This document shows positions 6,336 to 12,900 of a stretch of 14,590 bases of DNA, piece after piece. The stretch is taken from NCBI GenBank assembly GCA_938021455.1, contig CALIGP010000339.1:1-14590 (forward strand), read 5' to 3'. The notes beneath the pieces were generated by a model. The model made no database searches and was not told the origin of the DNA. It was given only the letters and a program-made list of their open reading frames with translations. This stretch comes from an uncultured Lewinella sp. Lineage in GTDB: Bacteria; Bacteroidota; Bacteroidia; Chitinophagales; Saprospiraceae. Made by a program: the position numbers and the translations under genes. Numbering within the stretch: the first letter of the stretch is position 1; the number at the start of each line of letters is the position of its first letter.

Positions 6336-7022
6336 ATGAAAAAACAAAAGGTGAACCGGAAGTATAACTTCCCTGATGCGGATCTCTACCAGATGTGTAT
6401 GGATGCCATCCGGATGGCCAAGCGGGACCTGAAAAGCTTCAAAACCTATGGTTATGATGGCCATCGACTCAAGGGTTTTCATAACCGCTGCCAAAAATTT
6501 GTTGACGTCCCCGATGACGATGAGCTGCTGGGTGACCAGATGATCGTCACGGATAAAAAGTACGAAGCATCCGAAAAGGTAAAGCACGCCATTCGTTCCA
6601 TCATGACCCGTGTGCGCGTCAAATTCAGTAACCGGACCGGCCGGTACCGTAAGTTTGGTACCGCGAAAATTGGAGACATGACGGACGCGCAGCTGCTGTT
6701 CTGTGGCCGACGGGTCATCCGTGTCGCCAGGGCGCAGTGGAACTTTCTGGAGGAAACCGGACTGAACGAAAGTCACCTCAAAAAACTGGCCGATGCCTGT
6801 CAGAAATTTGAAACGGCCATGAATATCCAGCAGGATAAAGTGGCGGACCGGGACATTGCCGTGGAATCCCGGATAGATATCGGTAACCTACTCTACGAAG
6901 AAGTGATCAAGGTCTGCGAGATCGGTAAAGATCTCTGGGCCGAGTCCGACCGGGCCAAGTACGAGGCCTACTGCATATACGAGAGTAATAATGAGCAGAA
7001 GAAGATTGCTAAAGCGAAGTAG
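6336..7022 (+). CDS. Uncharacterised helical protein with internal duplication (Bacteroidota family)
   Basis: A 228-residue, highly charged, soluble and probably all-alpha protein with no signal peptide or membrane segment. Two halves align without gaps at an offset of 103 residues: DADL (14-17) with DAQL (117-120), AIRMAK (24-29) with VIRVAR (127-132), RLK (44-46) with HLK (147-149), and CQKF at both 52-55 and 155-158. Between them is a basic linker with KFSNRTGRYRKFGT (96-109). From memory this resembles a Bacteroidota family of unknown function with conserved YNFPD, DEELLG, YRxFGT and a C-terminal GKDxWxxxxxAKYxxYxIY pattern; I cannot confirm this by search. No catalytic motif is recognised. 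It has its own strong promoter and a hairpin cluster directly downstream, so it is likely transcribed alone. Confidence 0.85.
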   Translation: MKKQKVNRKYNFPDADLYQMCMDAIRMAKRDLKSFKTYGYDGHRLKGFHNRCQKFVDVPDDDELLGDQMIVTDKKYEASEKVKHAIRSIMTRVRVKFSNRTGRYRKFGTAKIGDMTDAQLLFCGRRVIRVARAQWNFLEETGLNESHLKKLADACQKFETAMNIQQDKVADRDIAVESRIDIGNLLYEEVIKVCEIGKDLWAESDRAKYEAYCIYESNNEQKKIAKAK

Positions 7023-7132
7023 ACGAAAGAGATCGCTTCGCTCTTTTCCCCTTTAGACGGCCTGTGCCCTTTTAGACGAAAGAGGTCGCTTCGCTCCTCT
7101 TTCTCTTAGACACCGCTTCGCGGTTTTTAGAC
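7020..7132 (+). repeat. TAGAC-linked hairpin cluster after the 228-residue gene
   Basis: TAGAC occurs at 7020-7024 (overlapping the stop codon), 7054-7058, 7073-7077, 7107-7111 and 7128-7132, and reversed (GTCTA) at 7207-7211. Between them are hairpins sharing a CGCTTCGC loop core: AAAGAG/CTCTTT (7026-7046), GAAAGAGG/CCTCTTTC (7078-7103) and ACCGC/GCGGT (7112-7124). The arrangement suggests unit-by-unit duplication. Confidence 0.7.
7112..7128 (+). terminator. Intrinsic terminator after the 228-residue gene
   Basis: ACCGC, loop TTC, GCGGT, then a run of T (7124-7128) makes a compact rho-independent terminator about 90 bases past the stop codon. The hairpins at 7026-7046 and 7078-7103 upstream may reinforce it. 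Confidence 0.6.
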
Positions 7133-7228
7133 GCTTCGCTTTCAGAGCTCCGAAATAGGCGTCATCTTTACGTTCTGAAATTATAGCGCCCTAAAGAAGG
7201 GTAGCCGTCTAAAAGTGCATTGTTGAAC

Positions 7229-8647
7229 ATGCTTGTTACGCTCATTATTCTTGTTTTTATAACCACGGTAGTTTGTGAAATTGGCGCTCGACGAGAGTGG
7301 TTGCCCTATTGGGTAATCAGAAAAATTCTCCACGTAGTGGCTGTGGGCGCCTGCGCTGTAGCTACCCTAATTATTGACCGACAATTATTAACGGATATAG
7401 TAGCGATAGCTGAAGTGCTGTTAATCGTTCTGGTTGCTTCCGGCAAACTGATGCGCGACGAAACGGGTCGGCTGGCCTGGGGTGTCGTCTGGTTTCCGCT
7501 TGCTTTTCTCTTGCTCCTACTGTTTAATGTTGATACGAAAATAGTTGCCTTTAGCATGGCCGCACTGGCTATATGTGATGCATCCGCAACGGTAGCGGGT
7601 AAGCTTCTGGCCAAGAACAGCTACCAACTCACGGGAGATTCCAAAAGCCTGGCGGGGAATCTTGGGTTTGTGGGGTCTTTCTTGGTATTGTACATGCTTG
7701 CCGGGCCGGTTATTCCGGCCCTTGATTTTACGGGAGTTTGTTTTATCGCCATTATCGTCGCTTCGGCCGAGGCTGTGGGCTCCCGTGGGCTAGACAACCT
7801 CACCGTGCCGATAGCCACGGCCTTTCTATTGGGGGCCTTTGTAACGAACCCCATCAGCTCATCGGCCTTAATGCTTTTGATTGTATTTGGAATCATATTT
7901 GCCCTACTTCCTCGGATTCAAAAAAGCCTGACGGGAGGAGGAATTGTCGCAGCAATTTTATTAGCTGTCGTCGTAGTCGTTGGTTCCCGTGGCGTGGAGT
8001 GGCTATTGCCGCTTTTTGCCTTTTTTGGTAGTAGCCTGCTGATTAGTAGAGTATTCCCCAGTGAGTCGGCGGCTGGTGACGATAAGCATCAACGTCCTCG
8101 GGATGCCACGCAGGTACTGGCTAATGGAATGCTATACGGCCTGCTTATCGCCGTCTTTTGGGATTTCGACCCAAGAAATTTTTTCCCGCTTCGGAATGAA
8201 GCCCTTGCCCTCACCGCAGTGGCCATCGCTACCGCGGATACCTGGAGTAGTGAAATAGGGCAGCACTTCAAGCAGCCTACCTATGACCTGATCCGCTGGC
8301 AGAAGGTGCCGCCGGGTTTGAGTGGAGGTGTATCGACAGTAGGTACACTGGCCGGACTCGCGGGCTCGGCCTTTCTTGTTGGCTGCTTTTTCTGGCTACT
8401 TCCGAATCCCAGTTTCGGGCTATGTTTAAAAATAACCTTAGCCGGTTTTCTGGGCATGCTGCTTGATAGCCTGCTAGGATCACTCTTCCAGGCCAAGTAT
8501 AAAGATCCTTTCATCGATGAGCTGAACGATACGGGAGATACTGATGAGACGCCCGTTCGTGGGTATAGCTGGGTAACGAATGACCTGGTGAATTTCATGG
8601 CCATTCTGATTGGGGTTGCCGTATTTGGTTTCTTCCTTTCGCTATAA
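7229..8647 (+). CDS. Two-domain membrane protein: phytol/dolichol-kinase-like N-half fused to DUF92 (VTE6-like) C-half
   Basis: A 472-residue polytopic membrane protein. The N-half (about 1-215) shows the polyprenol-kinase pattern: RKxxH at 31-35, CDASATVAGKLLAK at 116-129, KSLAGN at 139-144, and EAVGSRGLDNLTVP at 181-194. The C-half (about 230-472) is DUF92: LANGMLYG (297-304), TADTWSSEIG (335-344), PPGLSGGVSTVGTLAG (361-376), DSLLGSLFQ (413-421) and NDLVNF (451-456). In plants and cyanobacteria VTE5-type enzymes make phytyl phosphate and DUF92/VTE6 enzymes make phytyl diphosphate. Inference: one protein could phosphorylate an isoprenoid alcohol twice, using CTP, for salvage. ATG 7229 was chosen; an in-frame TTG at 7220 would add three residues. 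No partner gene for quinone or tocopherol synthesis is seen nearby. Confidence 0.88.
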   Translation: MLVTLIILVFITTVVCEIGARREWLPYWVIRKILHVVAVGACAVATLIIDRQLLTDIVAIAEVLLIVLVASGKLMRDETGRLAWGVVWFPLAFLLLLLFNVDTKIVAFSMAALAICDASATVAGKLLAKNSYQLTGDSKSLAGNLGFVGSFLVLYMLAGPVIPALDFTGVCFIAIIVASAEAVGSRGLDNLTVPIATAFLLGAFVTNPISSSALMLLIVFGIIFALLPRIQKSLTGGGIVAAILLAVVVVVGSRGVEWLLPLFAFFGSSLLISRVFPSESAAGDDKHQRPRDATQVLANGMLYGLLIAVFWDFDPRNFFPLRNEALALTAVAIATADTWSSEIGQHFKQPTYDLIRWQKVPPGLSGGVSTVGTLAGLAGSAFLVGCFFWLLPNPSFGLCLKITLAGFLGMLLDSLLGSLFQAKYKDPFIDELNDTGDTDETPVRGYSWVTNDLVNFMAILIGVAVFGFFLSL

Positions 8648-8651
8648 GTTT

Positions 8652-8677
8652 GTACCGCCGACTTCAGTTGGCAGTAC
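8652..8677 (+). terminator. Hairpin after the kinase/DUF92 gene
   Basis: GTACCGCCGACT (8652-8663) pairs with AGTTGGCAGTAC (8666-8677) across a TC loop, with one mismatch and one G-T pair in 12. It lies four bases past the stop codon at 8647. No T-run follows, so efficient intrinsic termination is uncertain. Confidence 0.45.
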
Positions 8678-8772
8678 AACTACCGATTCAAAACGCTGTT
8701 CCTAGCAAGGATTGTAGTACTGCCCTACCACTACTATCATACTACCACTACTACCAACTACCATACTAAAAA

Positions 8773-9372
8773 ATGCCCGCACTCCTTCTATTTGTCAAGA
8801 ACCCCATCCCCGGTAAAACCAAAACCCGCCTCGCTGCCTCCGTCGGCAACGAGATGGCCCTTAAGATGTATCACCAGCTCACGGACTGGACGCGGGAGCA
8901 AGCGCTGGGCCTGGAAGGTGTTGACCGTTTCGTGTACTATTCTAATGAGGTAGACACGTCAGATGAGTGGCCTAACGATCTCTTTGAAAAACGACTACAG
9001 CATGGCGGCGGACTCGGAGAAAGAATGGAACAAGGCTTCCGGGAAGTATTTACTGACGGGCAGGATCGTGCCATCATCATTGGTAGTGACTGCCCAGGCA
9101 TCACGACGGACTATCTGAACGAGGCCTTTGCGGCACTGGACGATCACGATCTGGTCATCGGCCCCGCTCTTGACGGAGGGTACACCCTTTTGGGGATGCG
9201 AACGCTGGAACCTTCTCTTTTTCGGAACATGGAATGGAGCACCGAAAGGGTTTTGCCCGATACACTCGCCCGCGCAGAAGCAGCGGGTCTGAGTGTCCAT
9301 CAACTTGCTCCCCTTTCGGATGTCGACTACCTGGAAGACTGGCAGAGCTACGGTTGGCCAATGCCGGAGTGA
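8773..9372 (+). CDS. TIGR04282/DUF2064-family glycosyl/nucleotidyltransferase-like protein
   Basis: A 199-residue cytosolic protein with a GT-A-like fold expected from the family. Motifs: FVKNPIPGKTKTRLA (7-21) is the nucleotide-binding opening; GSDCPGI (104-110) is the metal-binding DxD-like region; GPALDGGYTLLGM (130-142) is the family core; WSTERVLPDT (155-164) and DVDYLEDW (183-190) close the domain. Members are annotated as arsenosugar-biosynthesis-type glycosyltransferases or DUF2064, but real substrates are mostly unknown, and no arsenic gene is in view. Length is usual. The start is the first ATG after a CTA/CCA-rich stretch. It follows the kinase/DUF92 gene in the same direction by 125 bases with a hairpin between, so co-transcription is possible but not shown. 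Confidence 0.9.
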   Translation: MPALLLFVKNPIPGKTKTRLAASVGNEMALKMYHQLTDWTREQALGLEGVDRFVYYSNEVDTSDEWPNDLFEKRLQHGGGLGERMEQGFREVFTDGQDRAIIIGSDCPGITTDYLNEAFAALDDHDLVIGPALDGGYTLLGMRTLEPSLFRNMEWSTERVLPDTLARAEAAGLSVHQLAPLSDVDYLEDWQSYGWPMPE

Positions 9373-9387
9373 GGTAGTCGGTACAAT

Positions 9388-9430
9388 GGTAGACGGTAGT
9401 CTGTAGATGCCTGCAAAACTACCGTCTACC
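9388..9430. terminator. Bidirectional hairpin between convergent genes
   Basis: GGTAGACGGTAG (9388-9399) and CTACCGTCTACC (9419-9430) are perfect 12-bp inverted arms with a 19-base loop, between the DUF2064 stop (9372) and the minus-strand permease stop (9419-9421). It could stop transcription from both sides. Confidence 0.55.
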
Positions 9431-9456
9431 GTCTACAAAACTACCGTCTACCGTCT
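9414..9456 (+). repeat. Tandem 22-bp repeat at the permease 3' end
   Basis: The 21 bases at 9414-9434 recur exactly at 9436-9456 (a CAAAACTACC start followed by GTCTACCGTCT). CTACCGTCT units also sit in the reverse arm at 9388-9399. The repeat encodes the last residues (about 351-362) of the AI-2E-type permease and includes its stop codon. Confidence 0.8.
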
Positions 9457-10507
9457 CCTCCAGCGTATCAATCCCCGATATTTTACCATCCTTGCTCAAC
9501 AGAATAGCGACGTAACGAGTTGTGGGGAACTGAGCACAGATGATAATGATGGCTACAGTGATCGGGACGCTGAGCAACATGCCAACAATGCCCCAGAGCA
9601 TGGACCAGAGAATGAGCGATAGTACCACTACCAGCGGACTGATATTTAAGGTGTCCCCCATCAGGCGAGGCTCCACAATGTTGCCGATGAGAACCTGAAT
9701 GGCCGTAACACCAAAGGCAACTACAAGGAAAGGCGTCAGGCTATCAAATTGAACCAGAGCGAGAAAAGCAGGGAGTGCCGTAGCTGTTGTAGAGCCAATG
9801 GTTGGGATGTAGTTAAACAAGAAGATCAGAAAGGCCCAGAAGAGAGCATAGTCGAGGTTAATGGCTTCCAGTACAATCCAGCTTAGCAGGGCCGTAATCA
9901 GGCTGGTAAATGTTTTTACGCCGAGGTAGGTCCGCATTGCTGTATTAATCTCTTGCAAGACAACGGAGAGTTGGTTGGATTCGTCAAGACCCAGGCCCAG
10001 TGCGGTCATTTTTTTGGCAAAAGCATTTTGCTCGATCAGGAAGAAAAGGACGTAGAGCAATACGAGGAACAAGCCTTTGGCAAAGTTCGTGATGGTATTT
10101 AGCAGGTCTGCTGAATAGGTCCAGAGTTGGTCTCCAAGGGCAAAACTATTGAGGGTAGGAACTTCTGCGTCTGGCCGGAAGATCTCGTACACCCGGGCAA
10201 TTTGAGCATCAATTCTCGGAGCGTACTTCTGACTGTCCACCACGAAGCTCTGCACGGTGGCAACAATGGTGTCACCCACCAAATAAAGAGACAGACCAAT
10301 AAATATGAGAGACATTCCTAGCGTCAGCGCATTTGGCAACTTAGCACCCACGAGTGGAATGTGACGAAAGAGATTGTTCAGTGCGTTCACCAAATACCAG
10401 ATCACCAGCGCCATGAAGATGGGGACCAAATAAGCCTTGCCCACAACAATCAGGGTCAGTAAGAGACCGATTGTTAGAAGCCAGGCTGCTACTTGGGTGA
10501 TTTTCAT
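9419..10507 (-). CDS. AI-2E family transporter (PerM/YdiK-like permease)
   Basis: A 362-residue inner-membrane protein with about seven to eight hydrophobic helices. Family features are the paired N-terminal helices with VPIFMALVIWYLV (28-40), a long soluble segment around 85-135, FNYIPTIGS (231-239), GNIVEPRLMG (275-284) and WGIVGMLLSVPITV (305-318). The family includes E. coli TqsA, implicated in autoinducer-2 export, and other members linked to sodium/proton exchange, so the substrate cannot be inferred. Start is the ATG at 10507. The C-terminal tail DGSFVDGRR is encoded by the tandem repeat and is probably not conserved. It lies 144 bases downstream of the lipoprotein gene in the same direction; no clear promoter was seen in that gap. 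Confidence 0.93.
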   Translation of the reverse strand: MKITQVAAWLLTIGLLLTLIVVGKAYLVPIFMALVIWYLVNALNNLFRHIPLVGAKLPNALTLGMSLIFIGLSLYLVGDTIVATVQSFVVDSQKYAPRIDAQIARVYEIFRPDAEVPTLNSFALGDQLWTYSADLLNTITNFAKGLFLVLLYVLFFLIEQNAFAKKMTALGLGLDESNQLSVVLQEINTAMRTYLGVKTFTSLITALLSWIVLEAINLDYALFWAFLIFLFNYIPTIGSTTATALPAFLALVQFDSLTPFLVVAFGVTAIQVLIGNIVEPRLMGDTLNISPLVVVLSLILWSMLWGIVGMLLSVPITVAIIIICAQFPTTRYVAILLSKDGKISGIDTLEETVDGSFVDGRR

Positions 10508-10651
10508 AGGAAATCCGCTCGTAAATAGTGCAGAGAAGTGATGGTGAGTTGCACTAAGGGTTAGTGTATAGAGAGAGTAAACGCCTGAAGCAGGTCATTC
10601 GATATAAGTACTAACGTATAGTTAGACGCATCCGCACCTGCTTATGAATAA
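10508..10651. other. Gap between lipoprotein and permease genes; small hairpin
   Basis: Contains CTAAC/GTTAG around GTATA (10609-10623) as the only clear fold. No TAnnTTTG box on the minus strand, so the permease may depend on read-through from the lipoprotein gene or on an unrecognised promoter. Confidence 0.3.
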
Positions 10652-11431
10652 CTACCCTTCGTAGATCAATACGCCAGAGCTGAAATCTTTGATAAATCCG
10701 AGGCAATTTTTTCGAGGCTTACAGATAAGGTAGCCCCGGCAGTCGTAGAGGTATTGCCCCGAAGGCGACTCAATCAGGTAAACGAAGCGACCATCCTCCC
10801 AGGGGTAACGGGTGATGTAGGTAGCACCTACGCCAATACCAAGGTCTAGTAACCAACGGCTGGGCTTGTCGTAGGATTCGCAGACAACCGGCCGGGCGAC
10901 ACCTGAACTTACCCGTAGCAGTCGCATACAGGTGATTCGGATGACAGCGTCTGCATTGCCGCAGGTGGACCCTTCGTAGTTGTTCATGAATTCATAACCA
11001 ATACTGATGCGGGTGCCGGCTTCCAATGGGTCTCCGCGTGGAGTAGCGCCAACGAGAAAAAGATTCCCTTCATCGGACTCCAGCAAAATGCCGCAGCCAT
11101 CAACACCATCGTAGTTACGAACCTCTACCGCTATGTGGCAGCTATTGTCAGGGTAGGGGAGGGAAGGGGCAACGGTTTCCGCCCGACGGAGATAGGGGGC
11201 GTAAACGGTTTCCGGAATTGCCGGAGGAAGAAAAGGCCCGGCCACTTCATTTTCAGCATTCTGGAGCGTTGCTTCTTGCTGGTCCGTCCCCTGAGGGATG
11301 GTGTCAGCTACTGCGCTAAGAGAAGACGGTGTAGTTGTTACTGTTGGGGCTTCCTTCGTCGTCACAACTTTTGGAGAGCCACAGCCAATAAGGAGAGGCA
11401 GAATCAGGAAAAAATAGAGGAGCTTGTTCAA
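10652..11431 (-). CDS. Cysteine-rich two-domain lipoprotein with DUF6970-like C-terminus
   Basis: A 259-residue predicted outer-membrane or periplasmic lipoprotein. The signal peptide ends LLIGC (13-17), followed by a Thr/Ser/Pro/Gln-rich linker to about residue 70. Domain one (about 96-172) has Cys 98, 113, 157 and 168, with DGCGILLE and STCGNADAVIRITC. Domain two (about 188-257) has WLLDLG, VYLIESPSGQYLYDCRGYLIC and GFIKDFSSG-type features that recall DUF6970 of Bacteroidota. Nine cysteines in all, eight outside the lipobox, suggest disulfides. The start appears to be TTG at 11431: no in-frame ATG lies between it and the lipobox, and the signal peptide begins exactly there (MNKLLYFF). Function unknown. 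Divergent to icd with 134 bases between. Confidence 0.85.
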   Translation of the reverse strand: MNKLLYFFLILPLLIGCGSPKVVTTKEAPTVTTTPSSLSAVADTIPQGTDQQEATLQNAENEVAGPFLPPAIPETVYAPYLRRAETVAPSLPYPDNSCHIAVEVRNYDGVDGCGILLESDEGNLFLVGATPRGDPLEAGTRISIGYEFMNNYEGSTCGNADAVIRITCMRLLRVSSGVARPVVCESYDKPSRWLLDLGIGVGATYITRYPWEDGRFVYLIESPSGQYLYDCRGYLICKPRKNCLGFIKDFSSGVLIYEG

Positions 11432-11502
11432 TTCTAAAATATTTGGATGGTAAACTACTATTCCACTTACATAGTTAAGTCTAATAGCCGCGCAAATTTT
11501 GT

Positions 11503-11534
11503 TATTTTTGCCCGCCTATCGCGCATGATTGCGC
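11503..11534 (+). promoter_or_regulatory. Candidate icd promoter -7 box and start-site hairpin
   Basis: TATTTTTG at 11503-11510 fits the TAnnTTTG -7 consensus, but no TTG sits 19-21 bases upstream. Just after the expected start, GCGCA/TGCGC around TGAT (11521-11534) could fold in the leader or act as an operator. The leader to the ATG at 11566 would be about 50 nt. Confidence 0.35.
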
Positions 11535-11565
11535 TACTAACTACTAAGTAAATACAAAATAATCC

Positions 11566-12792
11566 ATGAGCGGAACTAAAATTACCCTCGCCAACGGCAA
11601 GCTGAACGTACCTAGCGACCCCATTATCCCTTTCATCGAAGGAGATGGTATTGGTCCTGACATCTGGGCTTCGGCCAGTCGTGTTCTGGAAGCTGCTGTG
11701 GAAAAAGCATACGACGGCAAGAAGCAGATCGTTTGGAAAGAAGTACTGGCGGGGCAAAAAGCCATGGACAATACCGGCGAATGGTTGCCACAAGCAACGC
11801 TTGATAACATCGATGAGTACCTCGTATCCATCAAAGGTCCATTGACAACACCCGTTGGTGGTGGAATTCGTTCCCTCAACGTAGCACTACGTCAGAAGCT
11901 GGATCTCTATGCTTGTGTTCGCCCGGTACAGTACTTCGAAGGAGTGCCCAGCCCGGTTAAGAACCCTGAGCACGTAGACATGATCATCTTCCGGGAAAAC
12001 ACGGAGGACATCTACGCCGGTATTGAATTTGCCGAAGGCACGGATGAAAACGCTGCTTTCCTGCAGTGGCTGAAGAGCAACTACCCCGAGCGCTACGCGA
12101 AGGTGCGCTTCCCCGAAACGACTGGTATTGGTATCAAGCCCGTGAGTCAGGAAGGTACCAACCGTCTCGTTAAGGCGGCTATCCAGTACGCAATTGATAA
12201 CAATAAGGACAGCGTTACCCTCGTCCACAAGGGTAACATCATGAAGTTCACGGAAGGAGCCTTCCGTGACTGGGGCTACGAATGTGCCGCACAAGACTTC
12301 GGTGGCGAAGAGCTCGACGGCGGCCCGTGGCACGTCATTAAGCACGAAGGCCGGGAGATCATCGTAAAAGACGTGATCGCTGATGCTATGCTGCAGCAGA
12401 TCATCCTTCGTCCCAAGGAGTACGGCGTAATTGCTACCCTTAACCTGAACGGTGACTACATCTCCGATGCCCTCGCAGCACAGGTAGGTGGTATTGGTAT
12501 CGCTCCCGGTGCTAACATCAACTACAATACGGGTGTTTCCATCTTCGAAGCTACTCACGGTACGGCACCAAAGTATGCTGGTCAGGATAAAGTAAACCCC
12601 AGCTCCGTCATCCTCTCCGGAGAGATGATGTTCCGCTACATGGGGTGGACGGAAGCCGCCGACCTCATCATCAAAGGCCTCAACGGTGCCATTGCTAAGA
12701 AGCGCGTCACTTACGATTTCGAACGCCTCATGGATGGAGCTACCCTCCTGAAGTGTTCTGAGTTTGGCGATGAGATCATTGCAAATATGTAA
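11566..12792 (+). CDS. icd: NADP-dependent isocitrate dehydrogenase
   Basis: A 408-residue cytosolic enzyme converting isocitrate to 2-oxoglutarate and CO2 in the TCA cycle, making NADPH. The sequence is of the homodimeric E. coli type throughout. Substrate residues are visible at Ser103, Arg109, Arg119, Arg143 and Tyr150, with Lys222 and the metal-binding Asp near 297-301. NADP preference is shown by HGTAPKYAGQDKVNP (331-345, Lys336 and Tyr337) plus Tyr383 and Arg387 in VTYDFERLM. Ser103 in RSLNVALRQ is the residue phosphorylated by AceK in enterobacteria; whether this organism has that kinase cannot be seen. Length is normal for the class. Codon use looks clean and GC-ending, as expected for a well-expressed gene. 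Confidence 0.97.
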   Translation: MSGTKITLANGKLNVPSDPIIPFIEGDGIGPDIWASASRVLEAAVEKAYDGKKQIVWKEVLAGQKAMDNTGEWLPQATLDNIDEYLVSIKGPLTTPVGGGIRSLNVALRQKLDLYACVRPVQYFEGVPSPVKNPEHVDMIIFRENTEDIYAGIEFAEGTDENAAFLQWLKSNYPERYAKVRFPETTGIGIKPVSQEGTNRLVKAAIQYAIDNNKDSVTLVHKGNIMKFTEGAFRDWGYECAAQDFGGEELDGGPWHVIKHEGREIIVKDVIADAMLQQIILRPKEYGVIATLNLNGDYISDALAAQVGGIGIAPGANINYNTGVSIFEATHGTAPKYAGQDKVNPSSVILSGEMMFRYMGWTEAADLIIKGLNGAIAKKRVTYDFERLMDGATLLKCSEFGDEIIANM

Positions 12793-12796
12793 TTAA

Positions 12797-12867
12797 GACG
12801 GGTGTACACCCGTCCTACTTCGGCCGCTGGCCGAATAAGATAATACCTGAGCTGATTTATAGGTATT
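12797..12867 (+). terminator. Three stacked palindromes downstream of icd
   Basis: GACGGGTGT/ACACCCGTC is an 18-base perfect palindrome (12797-12814). TTCGGCC/GGCCGAA around GCT follows (12819-12835). AATACCT/AGGTATT (12842-12867) follows with a 12-base loop. None has a clear T-run; together they probably protect the icd 3' end or end transcription. Confidence 0.5.
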
Positions 12868-12868
12868 G

Positions 12869-12900
12869 AAGGGCTCCCGGCATCGCGCCGTGGAGCCCTT
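12869..12900. terminator. Strong hairpin shared by icd and the sulfotransferase gene
   Basis: AAGGGCTCC (12869-12877) pairs with GGAGCCCTT (12892-12900), and CGGC (12878-12881) with GCCG (12887-12890), giving a 13-bp stem with one bulge. It overlaps the first two bases of the complement of the sulfotransferase stop codon (12899-12901) and can act as a bidirectional terminator. Confidence 0.7.

Noticed and set aside
6261..6776. 171-residue minus-strand frame
   Set aside because: Antisense to the 228-residue gene, whose promoter and internal duplication argue for the plus strand.
7020..7132. Possible CRISPR-like array because of recurring TAGAC words
   Set aside because: Repeats are only about 5-12 bases, spacings are uneven and the intervals are themselves hairpins with related sequence; no cas gene is nearby.
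11887..12558. 223-residue minus-strand frame
   Set aside because: Antisense shadow of icd, a highly conserved enzyme; no recognisable motif.
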